Assembly: GCF_030758315.1 (NCBI RefSeq)
Contig: NZ_CP132336.1
Location: 4,519,538-4,583,537, forward strand
Source of the DNA: Pararhizobium sp. IMCC3301
GTDB taxonomy: Bacteria > Pseudomonadota > Alphaproteobacteria > Rhizobiales > GCA-2746425
Reading direction: 5' to 3'
DNA: 64,000 nt
Part shown: piece by piece, positions 28,339-37,396 of the stretch
How positions within the stretch are numbered: the first letter of the stretch is position 1
Layout: each line of letters opens with the position of its first letter
Program-made: the position numbers and the translations under genes
Notes under the pieces: model-generated
Seen by the model: the letters and a program-made list of their open reading frames with translations, nothing else
Databases searched by the model: none
Told to the model about the DNA's origin: nothing

Positions 28339-29934
28339 ATGCAGAAACAACGTCTCTATTTGTTCGACACCACATTGCGCGACGGCCAGCAGACGCCGGG
28401 AATCGACTTTTCGCTGGAAGACAAGATTCAGATTGCGTCCATGCTGGATGAAATGGGTCTGGATTTTGTCGAAGGCGGATATCCCGGCGCAAATCCCACT
28501 GATACGGCGTTTTTCAGCGAGAAGCGCACTGCCAAAGCGGTATTCACGGCTTTCGGCATGACCAAGCGGGCAGGGCGCTCGGTGGATAATGATCCCGGCC
28601 TCCAGGCACTCCTGAGTGCCAGCGCCGATGCCATCTGCTTTGTCGCAAAAGCCTGGGATTATCATGTGCGTGTCGCGTTGGGGTGCACCAACGAGGAAAA
28701 TCTGGAGGGGATTGACGCGTCAGTCCGTGCGACGGTTTCCGCCGGTAAAATGGCGCTGGTGGATTGCGAACATTTCTTCGATGGTTACAAGGCCAACCCG
28801 GACTATGCGCTGGCCTGCACCAGAACCGCCTATGAGGCCGGGGCGCGCTGGGTTGTGCTGTGCGATACCAATGGCGGAACCTTGCCAACCGAAATTCGCA
28901 AGATAATCGGCGAAGTTATCAAACATGTGCCGGGTGATCATCTCGGCATTCATGCGCATGATGATACAGAGCATGCGGTGGCCAATACGCTGGCGGCTGT
29001 CGAAGCCGGTGTGCGCCAGATACAGGGCACATTGAACGGCGTCGGCGAACGTTGCGGCAATGCAAACCTGATTTCAATCATTCCGACTCTGAAGCTGAAG
29101 CCGGCTTATTCGGAGCGGTTTGAAATTGGCATTTCCAACAAAATCCTGAGAAAAATTACTTCTTTTTCAAAGGCTTTTGAGGAATTGTTGAATCGATCCG
29201 CGAACCGGCAGGCAGCCTATGTCGGCGACAGCGCCTTCGCTACCAAGGCAGGGATCCATGCCTCGGCCTTGCTGAAAGCGCCGGAAACATACGAGCATGT
29301 GCCGCCTGAAAGTGTCGGCAACAAGCGTCACGTCATGGTGTCCGATCAGGCCGGAAAATCGAATCTGATTTCCGAGCTGACGCGCTTTGGCCTGAAGGTC
29401 AGCCGGTCGGATCCCCGACTGGATGGATTGCTGGCGGATATCAAGCAACGTGAGGCAATGGGCTACGCCTATGAAGCAGCGGATGCCTCTCTTGAATTGC
29501 TTGCAAGGCGGCGTCTTGGCACGGTTCCGGATTTCTTCACTGTCGACAGTTTCCGCGTCATGGTCGAACGCCGCTTCAACGCCCGCAAAGAGCTTGTCAC
29601 TGTGACGGAAGCCATCGTCAAAATCTCAGTTGGCGGCGAGGAGTTCATGTCGGTGGCCGAAGGCAATGGCCCGGTCAACGCGCTGGATCAGGCGTTGCGC
29701 AAGGATCTGGGTGTCTATAATGCCTATATCGAGGATCTGGAACTTGTCGACTTCAAAGTCCGCATTCTGAACGGTGGCACTGAAGCGATTACCCGTGTGC
29801 TGATCGAAAGCAGGGACGGCGAGGGCAACCGCTGGTCTACAATCGGCGTGTCGTCCAACATCATCGATGCGTCCTTTGCGGCTTTGCTGGAGAGTATCGA
29901 ATACAAATTGTTACGGGCAAATGTGGTCAAATGA
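28339..29934 (+). CDS. cimA: (R)-citramalate synthase
   Basis: Condenses pyruvate and acetyl-CoA to citramalate, a threonine-independent route to isoleucine. The 531 residues have a TIM-barrel lyase domain beginning LFDTTLRDGQQTPGIDF with metal-binding HAHDDTEHA and GVGERCGNANL. The C-terminal LeuA-type regulatory domain carries the ALRKDLGVYNAYIEDL and V-K-I-S-V-G-G-E-E segments. 2-isopropylmalate synthase is the main alternative, but the opening L-F-D-T-T-L-R-D-G-Q-Q-T-P-G is the CimA form. It lies 57 bp downstream of the GFA gene. Confidence 0.93.
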   Translation: MQKQRLYLFDTTLRDGQQTPGIDFSLEDKIQIASMLDEMGLDFVEGGYPGANPTDTAFFSEKRTAKAVFTAFGMTKRAGRSVDNDPGLQALLSASADAICFVAKAWDYHVRVALGCTNEENLEGIDASVRATVSAGKMALVDCEHFFDGYKANPDYALACTRTAYEAGARWVVLCDTNGGTLPTEIRKIIGEVIKHVPGDHLGIHAHDDTEHAVANTLAAVEAGVRQIQGTLNGVGERCGNANLISIIPTLKLKPAYSERFEIGISNKILRKITSFSKAFEELLNRSANRQAAYVGDSAFATKAGIHASALLKAPETYEHVPPESVGNKRHVMVSDQAGKSNLISELTRFGLKVSRSDPRLDGLLADIKQREAMGYAYEAADASLELLARRRLGTVPDFFTVDSFRVMVERRFNARKELVTVTEAIVKISVGGEEFMSVAEGNGPVNALDQALRKDLGVYNAYIEDLELVDFKVRILNGGTEAITRVLIESRDGEGNRWSTIGVSSNIIDASFAALLESIEYKLLRANVVK

Positions 29935-29956
29935 TTTAATGTACCCAGGAGACGGT

Positions 29957-30565
29957 CTAAAGCCTGGCAACACGACCAACCGGCGCGTCTGAGCCTGTTT
30001 CTTCGCGTACAGCATTGCGCAACAACGGCATTATCTCGTCAACCTGATCGGTATTGAGAAAACTCACCTCAAAGCCTTTTCTGATATAGGCCTCGTCCTG
30101 CATGTGAGAAATCAGATCGATCAGCGGCTGCCAGAACTTGTTGATATTGGCCAGCAGCACCGGCTTTTGGTGCTGGCCGAGCTGCGCCCATGTCAATTGT
30201 TCGACAAGTTCTTCCAGGGTTCCGATGCCGCCGGGCAGGGCGATAAAACCATCTGAGCGATCAAACATGGTGCGTTTGCGTTCATGCATGTCTTCCGTCA
30301 GGATCAATTCGTCGAGACGTTCCAGCTCGGCATGCGATGCTTCCATGTCCAGCAGAAATCTGGGAATGATTCCAGTCACCTGTCCACCATTCTCGATCAC
30401 CGCGGAAGACACAGCGCCCATCATGCCAATGGTTCCGCCACCGTAAATCAGGCGAATTTTTTGTTCCGCCAGAATGCGTCCCAACGCCGACGCGGCCGCC
30501 ATATGAGCCGGGTCTTTGCCGCTGCCAGCGCCACAATATACGCAAAGCGAAGAAATTTTGCCCAT
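29957..30565 (-). CDS. LOG family protein (TIGR00730)
   Basis: Protein of 202 residues with the LOG-family Rossmann signature: GGGTIGMMGAV near residue 40 and PGGIGTLEEL near residue 110. Family members are nucleotide 5'-monophosphate phosphoribohydrolases. The plant and actinobacterial relatives activate cytokinins, but the bacterial substrate is commonly unproven. It is convergent with cimA, with 22 bp between stop codons. Confidence 0.92.
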   Translation of the reverse strand: MGKISSLCVYCGAGSGKDPAHMAAASALGRILAEQKIRLIYGGGTIGMMGAVSSAVIENGGQVTGIIPRFLLDMEASHAELERLDELILTEDMHERKRTMFDRSDGFIALPGGIGTLEELVEQLTWAQLGQHQKPVLLANINKFWQPLIDLISHMQDEAYIRKGFEVSFLNTDQVDEIMPLLRNAVREETGSDAPVGRVARL

Positions 30566-30818
30566 AAGTCAGATTACCTTCCGCAAGGTTCGCGCGTTTG
30601 GATTCGCCCTGAGTTTACCCTCAGTCAGCATTCTGGCGTGCTGACCTTGAGCTTGTTATGCCGGGAAAAGCATTTTAGGAACGGTTAACAGAATGTAGTT
30701 ACACGGATATAGAGGGTTTGTGCAGTTAACTACCATAATCTGGTGTGAATTTATTGTTCAAACAGTGTCGTTGAACTGTCCGCAAACGGGAACGCGATGA
30801 AATCGGATCGATCTGACC

Positions 30819-32717
30819 ATGAGTGACCCTTCGACAGCATCGGGTTCGAGTGAACCACCAGAGCCGAGCCAGCCCGCTCCAGCCCGATCCCGCAGAACTT
30901 ATGCTTTGGCCCTGACCGCAGGAGGTCTGGGCGCAGCCATTGTCATCGGTTTTCTGATTGTCGGGAGTGGCGTGGTTTCCTTAAAAAGTTTGCGCCAGTC
31001 GCTGGCCGGACTGGGTACGGTTCCGCTGCCTGCCACCGAAAATTTACCCGGCTCTGAGCCACTGCCCGATTCTGAACCCGTGGAGAACACTGGAAACACC
31101 TCCGGCGATGCGCCTCAATCGGCGCAGGGGACCGGACGGCCCCAGCCATCACAATCTGCATCCGGCAAAGCAGCGCCTGTGGTTTCCACCGAGCAGCCTG
31201 CTGCCGGGCAGGAAGAATTAGCTGTGACACCGCAAAGCGATGAGTTGCCGACATTTGATATTGTCCGGGTGGAACCTGACGGCTCTGCAGTGCTTGCCGG
31301 CCTGTCATCACCCGGGGACCGGATCGAAATTATCTCGGGCGACAGTGTCTTGGCGAAAGCCACAGCCAATTCGTCGGGCGAGTGGGCATTGGTGCTGGAC
31401 GTGCCACTGGCGGTGGGCGGACATCAGCTTGTTGTCCGCAGCACCTCCGATACGGCGGAGGAACCGATCGTATCCGTTCAAAGTGTCACCGTCGCGGTAC
31501 CGGAACAGCCGGATGAGTCGGCTATTGTCATGCTCGACAGGCCCGGAAAACCGAGCACCGTCTGGCAGACTCCGGCCACGGTCATTCGACCAGACCAGCA
31601 AAGGGACCAGCAGCCAGACCAGCAGCCAGACCAGCAGAACGGGCAGGGCGATGTCGCACTGTTGCTACCACCGGCCGGCACTATCCTGACGCAACCGCCA
31701 CAGGCCGATCCTGAGACCACCGCCAGCCCTGAATCCGCTCTGTCAGACAGGCCTGATGGGGCGACGACAGCCGGGTCACAAACCACCGGGCCAGAAACTA
31801 CCGGACCAGAAACAGCCGGGCCACGAACCACCGGCTCGCTGACAGCCCGGCCAGAAACCGCTGGACCAGAATCCGCTGAGCCGCAAACCGCTGAGCCGCA
31901 AACCGCTGAGCCAGAAACCACTGGGCCAAAAACCACTGGGCCAAAAACCGCTGGAGCAGAAACCGCTGGAGCAGAAACCGCTGGAGCGGAAACCGCTGGA
32001 GCGGAAACCGCTGGATCAGAAACTGCTGGACCAGAAACCACAGAGCCAGAAACCACTGAGCCGCAAACCGCCGGCTCACAAACCGCCGGGCCACAAACCG
32101 CCGATCCAGAAACAGCAGGCTCTGCTACCAATTCTGAAGCCCCGCTGGTGACCGTCGAAACAATTGAGACGGAAGGTACAGGCGACTTGTTTGTGTCCGG
32201 AGCTTCAACGCCGGACACAACGGTGCGGCTCTATTTTGACAATAAGCTGGTCGGTGAAACAAAATCCGGTTCCCTTGGGCGCTGGCAGCTCCAGTCGCGT
32301 CTCGCTGTGCCCGAAGGCAAGTTGAAGGTGCGCGCGGATCAGGTCCAGCCTGAAACCGGAAATGTGCTGGCGCGGCGAGAAGTGACATTCCAAAGCCAGT
32401 CTGAGATGACGGGTTCCTTGGAAGTCCTGATTGATCCAGCCAAAGTCGTCAATGCTGATTTTCGCCGTCGGGACCTTGCTGGTCGAGCTGAAACAACAAT
32501 CTCAGGCGCATTTTCGCAGGTAGAGCGAGTGGTCGTCGATAAGGGTGACAATCTGTGGGCGATCGCACGACGTCTCTACGGACGCGGCGTGCGCTATACC
32601 ATCCTTTACAGCGCGAACGAGGATCAGATACGTGATCCCGATCTGATCTTCCCCGGTCAGGTTCTGGCGGTCCCAGACGGCGAGAATGGCCCCGACCACC
32701 ATATTCTTGGAAATTAG
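30819..32717 (+). CDS. Membrane-anchored LysM protein with pentapeptide repeats
   Basis: Envelope protein of 632 residues. Residues 1-27 are cytosolic and basic, 28-50 form one transmembrane helix, and the rest is probably periplasmic. It has a linker with DQQP repeats (about 258-275), a bacterial Ig-like segment ([14 protein letters not shown] near 164), then 23 consecutive five-residue units of the type G-P-E-T-A (31773-32117). A second Ig-like segment follows (near 455-500, [15 protein letters not shown]). A C-terminal LysM domain ([17 protein letters not shown] to [11 protein letters not shown]) should bind peptidoglycan. This matches the LysM protein family of rhizobia, but the repeat region is unusual. 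Confidence 0.85.
   Translation: MSDPSTASGSSEPPEPSQPAPARSRRTYALALTAGGLGAAIVIGFLIVGSGVVSLKSLRQSLAGLGTVPLPATENLPGSEPLPDSEPVENTGNTSGDAPQSAQGTGRPQPSQSASGKAAPVVSTEQPAAGQEELAVTPQSDELPTFDIVRVEPDGSAVLAGLSSPGDRIEIISGDSVLAKATANSSGEWALVLDVPLAVGGHQLVVRSTSDTAEEPIVSVQSVTVAVPEQPDESAIVMLDRPGKPSTVWQTPATVIRPDQQRDQQPDQQPDQQNGQGDVALLLPPAGTILTQPPQADPETTASPESALSDRPDGATTAGSQTTGPETTGPETAGPRTTGSLTARPETAGPESAEPQTAEPQTAEPETTGPKTTGPKTAGAETAGAETAGAETAGAETAGSETAGPETTEPETTEPQTAGSQTAGPQTADPETAGSATNSEAPLVTVETIETEGTGDLFVSGASTPDTTVRLYFDNKLVGETKSGSLGRWQLQSRLAVPEGKLKVRADQVQPETGNVLARREVTFQSQSEMTGSLEVLIDPAKVVNADFRRRDLAGRAETTISGAFSQVERVVVDKGDNLWAIARRLYGRGVRYTILYSANEDQIRDPDLIFPGQVLAVPDGENGPDHHILGN
31773..32117 (+). repeat. 23 x 15-bp in-frame minisatellite in the LysM gene
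   Basis: Twenty-three 15-bp units encode pentapeptides: [15 protein letters not shown] and GPKTA, with four identical GAETA units in the middle (about residues 379-398). Unit identity is highest in the centre and drifts at the edges, as in slipped-strand expansion. The reverse strand is open for 246 codons only because of this repeat. Confidence 0.85.
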
Positions 32718-32731
32718 ACGCCCGCCAGGAA

Positions 32732-32808
32732 GCCCGCCTGTGTACCCCGCCTGTGTACCCCGCCTGTGTACCCCGCCTGTGTACCCCGCCTGATACCCCG
32801 CCTGTGTA
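32732..32808 (+). repeat. 13-bp tandem repeats downstream of the LysM gene
   Basis: Six units of CCCCGCCTGTGTA: unit 1 has G for the first C, units 2-4 and 6 are identical, and unit 5 (32784-32795) lacks GT. The repeat begins 15 bp after the LysM stop. Its last unit forms part of the hairpin at 32791-32824. Confidence 0.9.
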
Positions 32809-32831
32809 CAAAGGCGGGGTATCAGTGTTTT
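32791..32831 (+). terminator. Intrinsic terminator-like hairpin after the LysM gene
   Basis: Perfect 12-bp inverted repeat TGATACCCCGCC (32791-32802) and GGCGGGGTATCA (32813-32824), 10-nt loop, followed by GTGTTTT. Upstream copies of CCCCGCC in the tandem repeat could pair with the same right arm. Confidence 0.75.
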
Positions 32832-32915
32832 GCACCCGGGCAAACCGGCAACACGCGCTGGCTTATTCCCTGGCATATGACGATGCCACTTGATTGCTGC
32901 TGATCATATGCCATA

Positions 32916-32937
32916 TTCATCGGTAATCACCGATGAA
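32916..32937. promoter_or_regulatory. Inverted-repeat operator of the ArsR regulator
   Basis: TTCATCGGT (32916-32924) and ACCGATGAA (32929-32937) form a perfect 9-bp inverted repeat with a 4-bp centre. It lies immediately upstream of the ArsR reading frame and contains the ATG at 32933, which argues for a start downstream at GTG 32948. Confidence 0.65.
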
Positions 32938-32947
32938 AGGAATAGAC

Positions 32948-33325
32948 GTGAAACGGCATGTCCCGGAGGCGATCTCCTCTTCACTGACAGTTTTGCCGCA
33001 CGGCGTAAGCGGTGATTGCGACATGGCGACTGTTCTGCGCGCGCTGGGCCATCCTGCACGGCTGGAAATCATAAGGGCGCTGGCAAGCAGGGGGCGTTGC
33101 TTCTGCGGCGAAATCGTCGAGATGCTGCCACTGGTACAATCCACGGTATCGCAACATCTGAAGGTGTTGAAGGATGCCGGTCTGATCGAGGGCGCGATTG
33201 ACGGTCCCCGGTCCTGTTACCGTCTCAACACACAAAAACTCAAAGATGCGAGCGCATTGTTGGCAGATCTGACAGTGGCTGGCGAGGCAGCTTCGGCCTG
33301 CCATGACGGCAACAACAGCACTTAG
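32948..33325 (+). CDS. ArsR/SmtB-family transcriptional regulator
   Basis: Winged-helix repressor of about 125 residues with LGHPARLEIIRALA, the recognition helix QSTVSQHLKVLKDAGLI and a C-terminal helix. A cysteine pair in GRCFCGEIVEML (helix alpha-3, C-F-C) is the type I metal-site motif of ArsR-like sensors, so a thiophilic metal or metalloid, or a redox signal, is plausible. The frame opens at an ATG (32933) inside the operator, but a GTG at 32948 follows AAGGA by 7 bp. It is followed 91 bp later by an Atm1-type ABC exporter. Confidence 0.87.
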   Translation: MKRHVPEAISSSLTVLPHGVSGDCDMATVLRALGHPARLEIIRALASRGRCFCGEIVEMLPLVQSTVSQHLKVLKDAGLIEGAIDGPRSCYRLNTQKLKDASALLADLTVAGEAASACHDGNNST

Positions 33326-33416
33326 ACATTGCTGTAAAACGTGATGTGACCCAGGGCCTGCAGCCTGCTCGCAGACTTCATGCTCAACCACGCAGAAATT
33401 CAGGAATTCGTTTCAT

Positions 33417-35348
33417 ATGACTGCAACTGACGTGCCCGGCAAAGCTGGCGAAACGGCAAAAAAACCGAAGCAGCAGGCCTCCCCGGTTTCGACCAGTGAT
33501 GGCGATCTGGTCTCGACCATTCGCAATTTGTGGCCCTATATGTGGCCGTCCAGCCGGCCGGAACTGAAACGCCGGGTATGGTGGGCATTCGTTGCCCTTG
33601 TCGTGGCAAAAATCGTCACGGTATTTGTGCCGTTCCTTTACAAATATGCCACCGATGCGCTGGCCGGCAATACTGGCGAATTAGCTTTTTTGCCGCCGTT
33701 TCTCCTGGCACCGGTGATGCTGGTCATTGCTTATGGCGGTGGCCGGGTATTGATGATCGGGTTTACCCAATTGCGCGACGGACTGTTTGCGCGTGTCAGC
33801 CAGCACGCCGTCAGGAGTCTGGCGCGAAAGACCTTCATGCATATCCATGATCTTTCGCTGCGTTTTCATCTGCAGCGTCGCACCGGTGGTCTGTCGCGGA
33901 TCATCGAACGTGGCACAAAAGGCATTGAAACCGTTGTCCGGTTTACCATTTTGAGTTCCTTTCCCACCGCGCTGGAATTCATCTTCATGGCGGGAATTGT
34001 CGGCTATAATTTCGACTGGACCTATCTGGCCGTGATCGTCGGCATGATTGTTTTCTATATTGTGTTCACGATCAAGGCGTCGAACTGGCGGATCGCCATC
34101 CGGCGCCAGATGAACGATTCCGATACGGATGCCAACAGCAAGGCAGTCGACAGTCTGCTCAACTACGAAACGGTGAAGTATTTCGGCAATGAAAATGTTG
34201 AAGCCGACCGGTTCGACCGGTCGATGCAAGGCTATGAACAGGCCGCAATCAAAACCTCGACCTCGCTGTCCTGGCTGAATTTTGGCCAGACACTGATCTT
34301 TTCTGCGGGACTGGTTATCTGCATGGCAATGTCGGCAAGGGCTGTTATGGCCGGAACCCAGACGCTGGGCGATTTTGTTCTGATCAATGCTCTGTTGATG
34401 CAGCTTTATCTGCCGCTGAATTTCATCGGCTCGATTTACCGCGAGATCAAGCAGGGCTTTGTCGACATTGAAGCGATGTTCAATCTGCTCGACGTGCCTG
34501 CCGAAGTGGAAGACAAGCCGGGGGCAGAGGACATTGCTATTAAAGATGCCACCATCCGGTTTGAAAATGTCCGGTTTCATTATGATGAGACACGGGCCAT
34601 TCTGAAAGGCATCGATTTTGAGGTGCCGGCTGGCCGTACGGTTGCAATTGTCGGGCCATCAGGCGCGGGCAAATCGACGATCTCGCGGCTGCTGTTCCGC
34701 TTCTATGATGTAACCGGCGGTCGGATCACAATTGACGGACAGGATATCCGTGACGTCACACAGGCATCGGTCAGACATTCCATCGGCATGGTTCCTCAGG
34801 ATACTGTTCTGTTCAATGAATCCATTGCCTACAATATACGCTATGGCCGTCCTGATGCGACCGCCGACGAAGTCCGGCAGGCCGCCGATATGGCGCAGAT
34901 TTCAAATTTCATCAAAAGTCTTCCGGATGGGTTCGATACCGAGGTCGGAGAACGCGGCCTGAAACTTTCAGGCGGTGAAAAACAGCGTGTCGCTATTGCC
35001 AGAACCATCCTCAAGGCCCCGCCGATTCTGATCCTGGATGAGGCCACGTCTGCGCTTGACAGCCACACCGAGCAGGAAATCCAAAGCGCTCTGGACCAGG
35101 TCTCCAAAGGACGCACGACGCTGGTCATTGCGCACAGACTGTCCACCGTTGTCGGCGCCAATGAGATCATCGTGTTGGACGCCGGGACCATCGCGGAGCG
35201 TGGAACCCATCAGGAACTGTTGTCCAAAAACGGGATTTACGCATCCATGTGGAATCGCCAACGCGAGGTTGATGAAGCTGCCGAGCGGTTGCGCAAGGCT
35301 CGCGAATCCGATGATCGCGGTTATATCGCCTCGCTTGCGGCCACCTGA
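33417..35348 (+). CDS. ATM1-type ABC exporter (half transporter)
   Basis: Homodimeric ABC exporter of 643 residues with a six-helix transmembrane domain (about 50-370) fused to a nucleotide-binding domain. Visible motifs are Walker A GPSGAGKST, signature LSGGEKQRVAIART, Walker B ILILDEATSALD and H-loop IAHRLST. The sequence YGNPGELAFLP-like luminal region and the length match Atm1/HMT1, which export glutathione-linked metal or sulfur species and protect against heavy metals. It lies 91 bp after the ArsR gene and is probably regulated by it. It is followed by psd, but the 107-bp gap suggests a separate transcript. Confidence 0.9.
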   Translation: MTATDVPGKAGETAKKPKQQASPVSTSDGDLVSTIRNLWPYMWPSSRPELKRRVWWAFVALVVAKIVTVFVPFLYKYATDALAGNTGELAFLPPFLLAPVMLVIAYGGGRVLMIGFTQLRDGLFARVSQHAVRSLARKTFMHIHDLSLRFHLQRRTGGLSRIIERGTKGIETVVRFTILSSFPTALEFIFMAGIVGYNFDWTYLAVIVGMIVFYIVFTIKASNWRIAIRRQMNDSDTDANSKAVDSLLNYETVKYFGNENVEADRFDRSMQGYEQAAIKTSTSLSWLNFGQTLIFSAGLVICMAMSARAVMAGTQTLGDFVLINALLMQLYLPLNFIGSIYREIKQGFVDIEAMFNLLDVPAEVEDKPGAEDIAIKDATIRFENVRFHYDETRAILKGIDFEVPAGRTVAIVGPSGAGKSTISRLLFRFYDVTGGRITIDGQDIRDVTQASVRHSIGMVPQDTVLFNESIAYNIRYGRPDATADEVRQAADMAQISNFIKSLPDGFDTEVGERGLKLSGGEKQRVAIARTILKAPPILILDEATSALDSHTEQEIQSALDQVSKGRTTLVIAHRLSTVVGANEIIVLDAGTIAERGTHQELLSKNGIYASMWNRQREVDEAAERLRKARESDDRGYIASLAAT

Positions 35349-35455
35349 GGCATTTTGCTGCGCCCTCACTGCAATTGCATCTGGATGTCCGGCAGTAATG
35401 TCTGTTAACGTTGCTGAGGTCACGGACCTGACGAAACAGATGGCGCACAAAAAGC

Positions 35456-36160
35456 ATGAGTACGATCGCAGACAGCATCCGCAATTCCCTGGTTCCCATT
35501 CACAAGGAAGGCTACCCCTTCATAGCCATCGCCGGATTTCTTGCGCTGGTGCTAGGGTCGCTGTGGTCACCTTTGTTCTGGATTTTTGCAATCCTGACGG
35601 CATGGGTCGCTTATTTTTTCCGCGACCCTTCGCGGGTGACGCCGATTGACGACAGATTGGTCGTCAGTCCGGCAGATGGACGCATTTCTGCAATCGGCCA
35701 GATTGTTCCGCCACCTGAACTGGAACTGGGCACGCAACCCCTGGATCGCGTGTCGATCTTCATGAATGTTTTCAATTGTCATGTAAACCGGATGCCGATG
35801 GGCGGCCAGATCACACGAATTGCCTACACGCCTGGAAAATTTCTCAATGCTGAACTGGATAAGGCCAGCGAGCACAATGAGCGCAACAGCGTTGTTGTCA
35901 ACACACGCTATGGCCCTGTTGGGGTTGTCCAGATTGCCGGTCTGATTGCCCGGCGTATCGTCTGCTGGTCAAAGGAAGGCCAGGATATGACCGCTGGAGA
36001 GCGGTTCGGACTGATCCGTTTCGGATCAAGACTTGATGTCTATCTGCCGCGCGGCACCTCAAGTCGTGTCGCCCTTGGCCAGACCGCCATCGCCGGAGAA
36101 ACCGTATTAGCGGTATTCGAAGAGGGCGGGGCGCAGGAATTGCTGTCTCGCGTGGATTGA
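35456..36160 (+). CDS. psd: Phosphatidylserine decarboxylase proenzyme
   Basis: Makes phosphatidylethanolamine from phosphatidylserine. The 234 residues are the short (type A) form with an N-terminal membrane segment (about 20-50). The proenzyme cleaves itself at the Gly-Ser of RFGSRLDVY near residue 193 to form a pyruvoyl cofactor. Further motifs are [11 protein letters not shown] and SPADGRIS. It precedes pssA by 3 bp, so the two enzymes of phosphatidylethanolamine synthesis form one operon. Confidence 0.96.
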   Translation: MSTIADSIRNSLVPIHKEGYPFIAIAGFLALVLGSLWSPLFWIFAILTAWVAYFFRDPSRVTPIDDRLVVSPADGRISAIGQIVPPPELELGTQPLDRVSIFMNVFNCHVNRMPMGGQITRIAYTPGKFLNAELDKASEHNERNSVVVNTRYGPVGVVQIAGLIARRIVCWSKEGQDMTAGERFGLIRFGSRLDVYLPRGTSSRVALGQTAIAGETVLAVFEEGGAQELLSRVD

Positions 36161-36163
36161 GTC

Positions 36164-37000
36164 ATGAGCGGACCTTTTCAGCCTCTGGAGCCGGATGACA
36201 AGGACGGATTGGGCCCAAATCTCGTGGACCCGGTCAGGAAGCGGCCCATTTCCCTGCGTGCCATTCTGCCAAATATGGTGACCTTGCTGGCGCTGTGTGC
36301 CGGGTTGACCTCGATCAGGCTGGCCATGGAAGGCCGCTTTGAATTTGCCATTTTCGCAATGGTGATCGCAGCTGTGCTCGATGGTCTGGACGGGCGGGTC
36401 GCAAGACTGCTGAAGTCCAGTTCAAAACTGGGGGCAGAGCTGGATTCCCTGACGGATTTCGTCAATTTCGGTGTTGCACCGGGAATGATCCTCTATCTCT
36501 GGCTGCTCAACGATCTGCGCTCTCTTGGCTGGATTGCAGCTTTGATCTTTGCCATCTGCATGGCGTTGCGCCTGGCACGTTTCAATGTTGCGAATGCTGC
36601 CAGAAGCAAACGCAAAACCGATGAGTGGCAGGATAATTATTTCACCGGTGTGCCCGCACCTGCCGGCGCAATGTGCGCCCTGTTGCCTTTGTCACTGCAA
36701 CATGTCGGTGTGCCGATTGACACGAATTGGGCAATTCCGGTCATGATCTATGTTCTGTTTATCGGATTTCTGGTGGTCAGCACTGTGCCGACCTTTTCCG
36801 GCAAGAAACTGGGAAAGCACATTCCGCGCGATTTCGCACTGCCGCTGATGGTCGGTCTGGTTCTGTGGGCTGCTCTGCTGGCGAGTTATCCGTTTACGGT
36901 CGTGACCATCATGACACTTATCTATCTTGGACTTTTGCCCTTCGGCGTCCGCAGTTTCCGCAAGAAACTGGCGGCTGAGCAACAGCCACCAGCTTCCTGA
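36164..37000 (+). CDS. pssA: CDP-diacylglycerol-serine O-phosphatidyltransferase
   Basis: Integral membrane enzyme that makes phosphatidylserine. The 278 residues have about eight helices and the CDP-alcohol phosphotransferase motif D-G-x2-A-R-x8-G-x3-D-x3-D, exactly fulfilled by DGRVARLLKSSSKLGAELD and the following SLTD. It is the type II (membrane) form, as usual in alphaproteobacteria. It directly follows psd, giving a complete phosphatidylethanolamine route. Confidence 0.95.
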   Translation: MSGPFQPLEPDDKDGLGPNLVDPVRKRPISLRAILPNMVTLLALCAGLTSIRLAMEGRFEFAIFAMVIAAVLDGLDGRVARLLKSSSKLGAELDSLTDFVNFGVAPGMILYLWLLNDLRSLGWIAALIFAICMALRLARFNVANAARSKRKTDEWQDNYFTGVPAPAGAMCALLPLSLQHVGVPIDTNWAIPVMIYVLFIGFLVVSTVPTFSGKKLGKHIPRDFALPLMVGLVLWAALLASYPFTVVTIMTLIYLGLLPFGVRSFRKKLAAEQQPPAS

Positions 37001-37396
37001 GATTGCACTAAAAGACGCACGTCATTAAAATGGCCAACAATAAATGACTCGAAGAAACCAGCCATACATGGCTGTTCCTTTCGCTGTCGATGCGCATCGC
37101 AACGCAGATGGCCGGTATTGGTGCGTTGGCGGAGAAATTTCACTTTGACCGACAGTGGGAGTTCATCAAAGTCGCCGGGAAAACACTTTGTTCGGTAATA
37201 TCCCTTCTCTGCAAAGACCTGCAATTTGTCGCGATGACCTTGCTCTCGCGTCAGTCTGTCGGAACTATTTAAACCTAACACCGGCGCGAATATAGGGTCT
37301 CTCAAAGAATCTTGACGGTCGCGCACGCCACGCTATGTTTCAAAGCCAAACCAGTTCCCCTGTGTTGGGGCCATTTTTTCAAGGAGCTTAATCGCC
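37001..37396. other. Intergenic region before the osmoprotectant operon
   Basis: 396 bp. A short hairpin, AGCCAT-AC-ATGGCT, lies near 37060-37073, and a perfect 12-bp palindrome, CGATGCGCATCG, near 37087-37098. A sigma-70-like promoter (37312-37339) and GC-rich sequence follow. No credible gene was seen; a 60-residue frame here lacks a ribosome-binding site. Confidence 0.5.
37312..37339 (+). promoter_or_regulatory. Sigma-70-like promoter of the osmoprotectant operon
   Basis: TTGACG (-35) at 37312-37317 and TATGTT (-10) at 37334-37339 with 16-bp spacing, 57 bp before the binding-protein ATG. Confidence 0.55.

Noticed and set aside
31478..32218. A 246-codon minus-strand frame with repeated V-S-G-P-A-V
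   Set aside because: It is the exact reverse of the 15-bp repeats of the LysM gene; no ribosome-binding site is evident, and the repeat alone keeps the frame open.
32732..32808. CRISPR array
   Set aside because: Units are 13 bp, directly adjacent and without spacers, so it is a simple tandem repeat.
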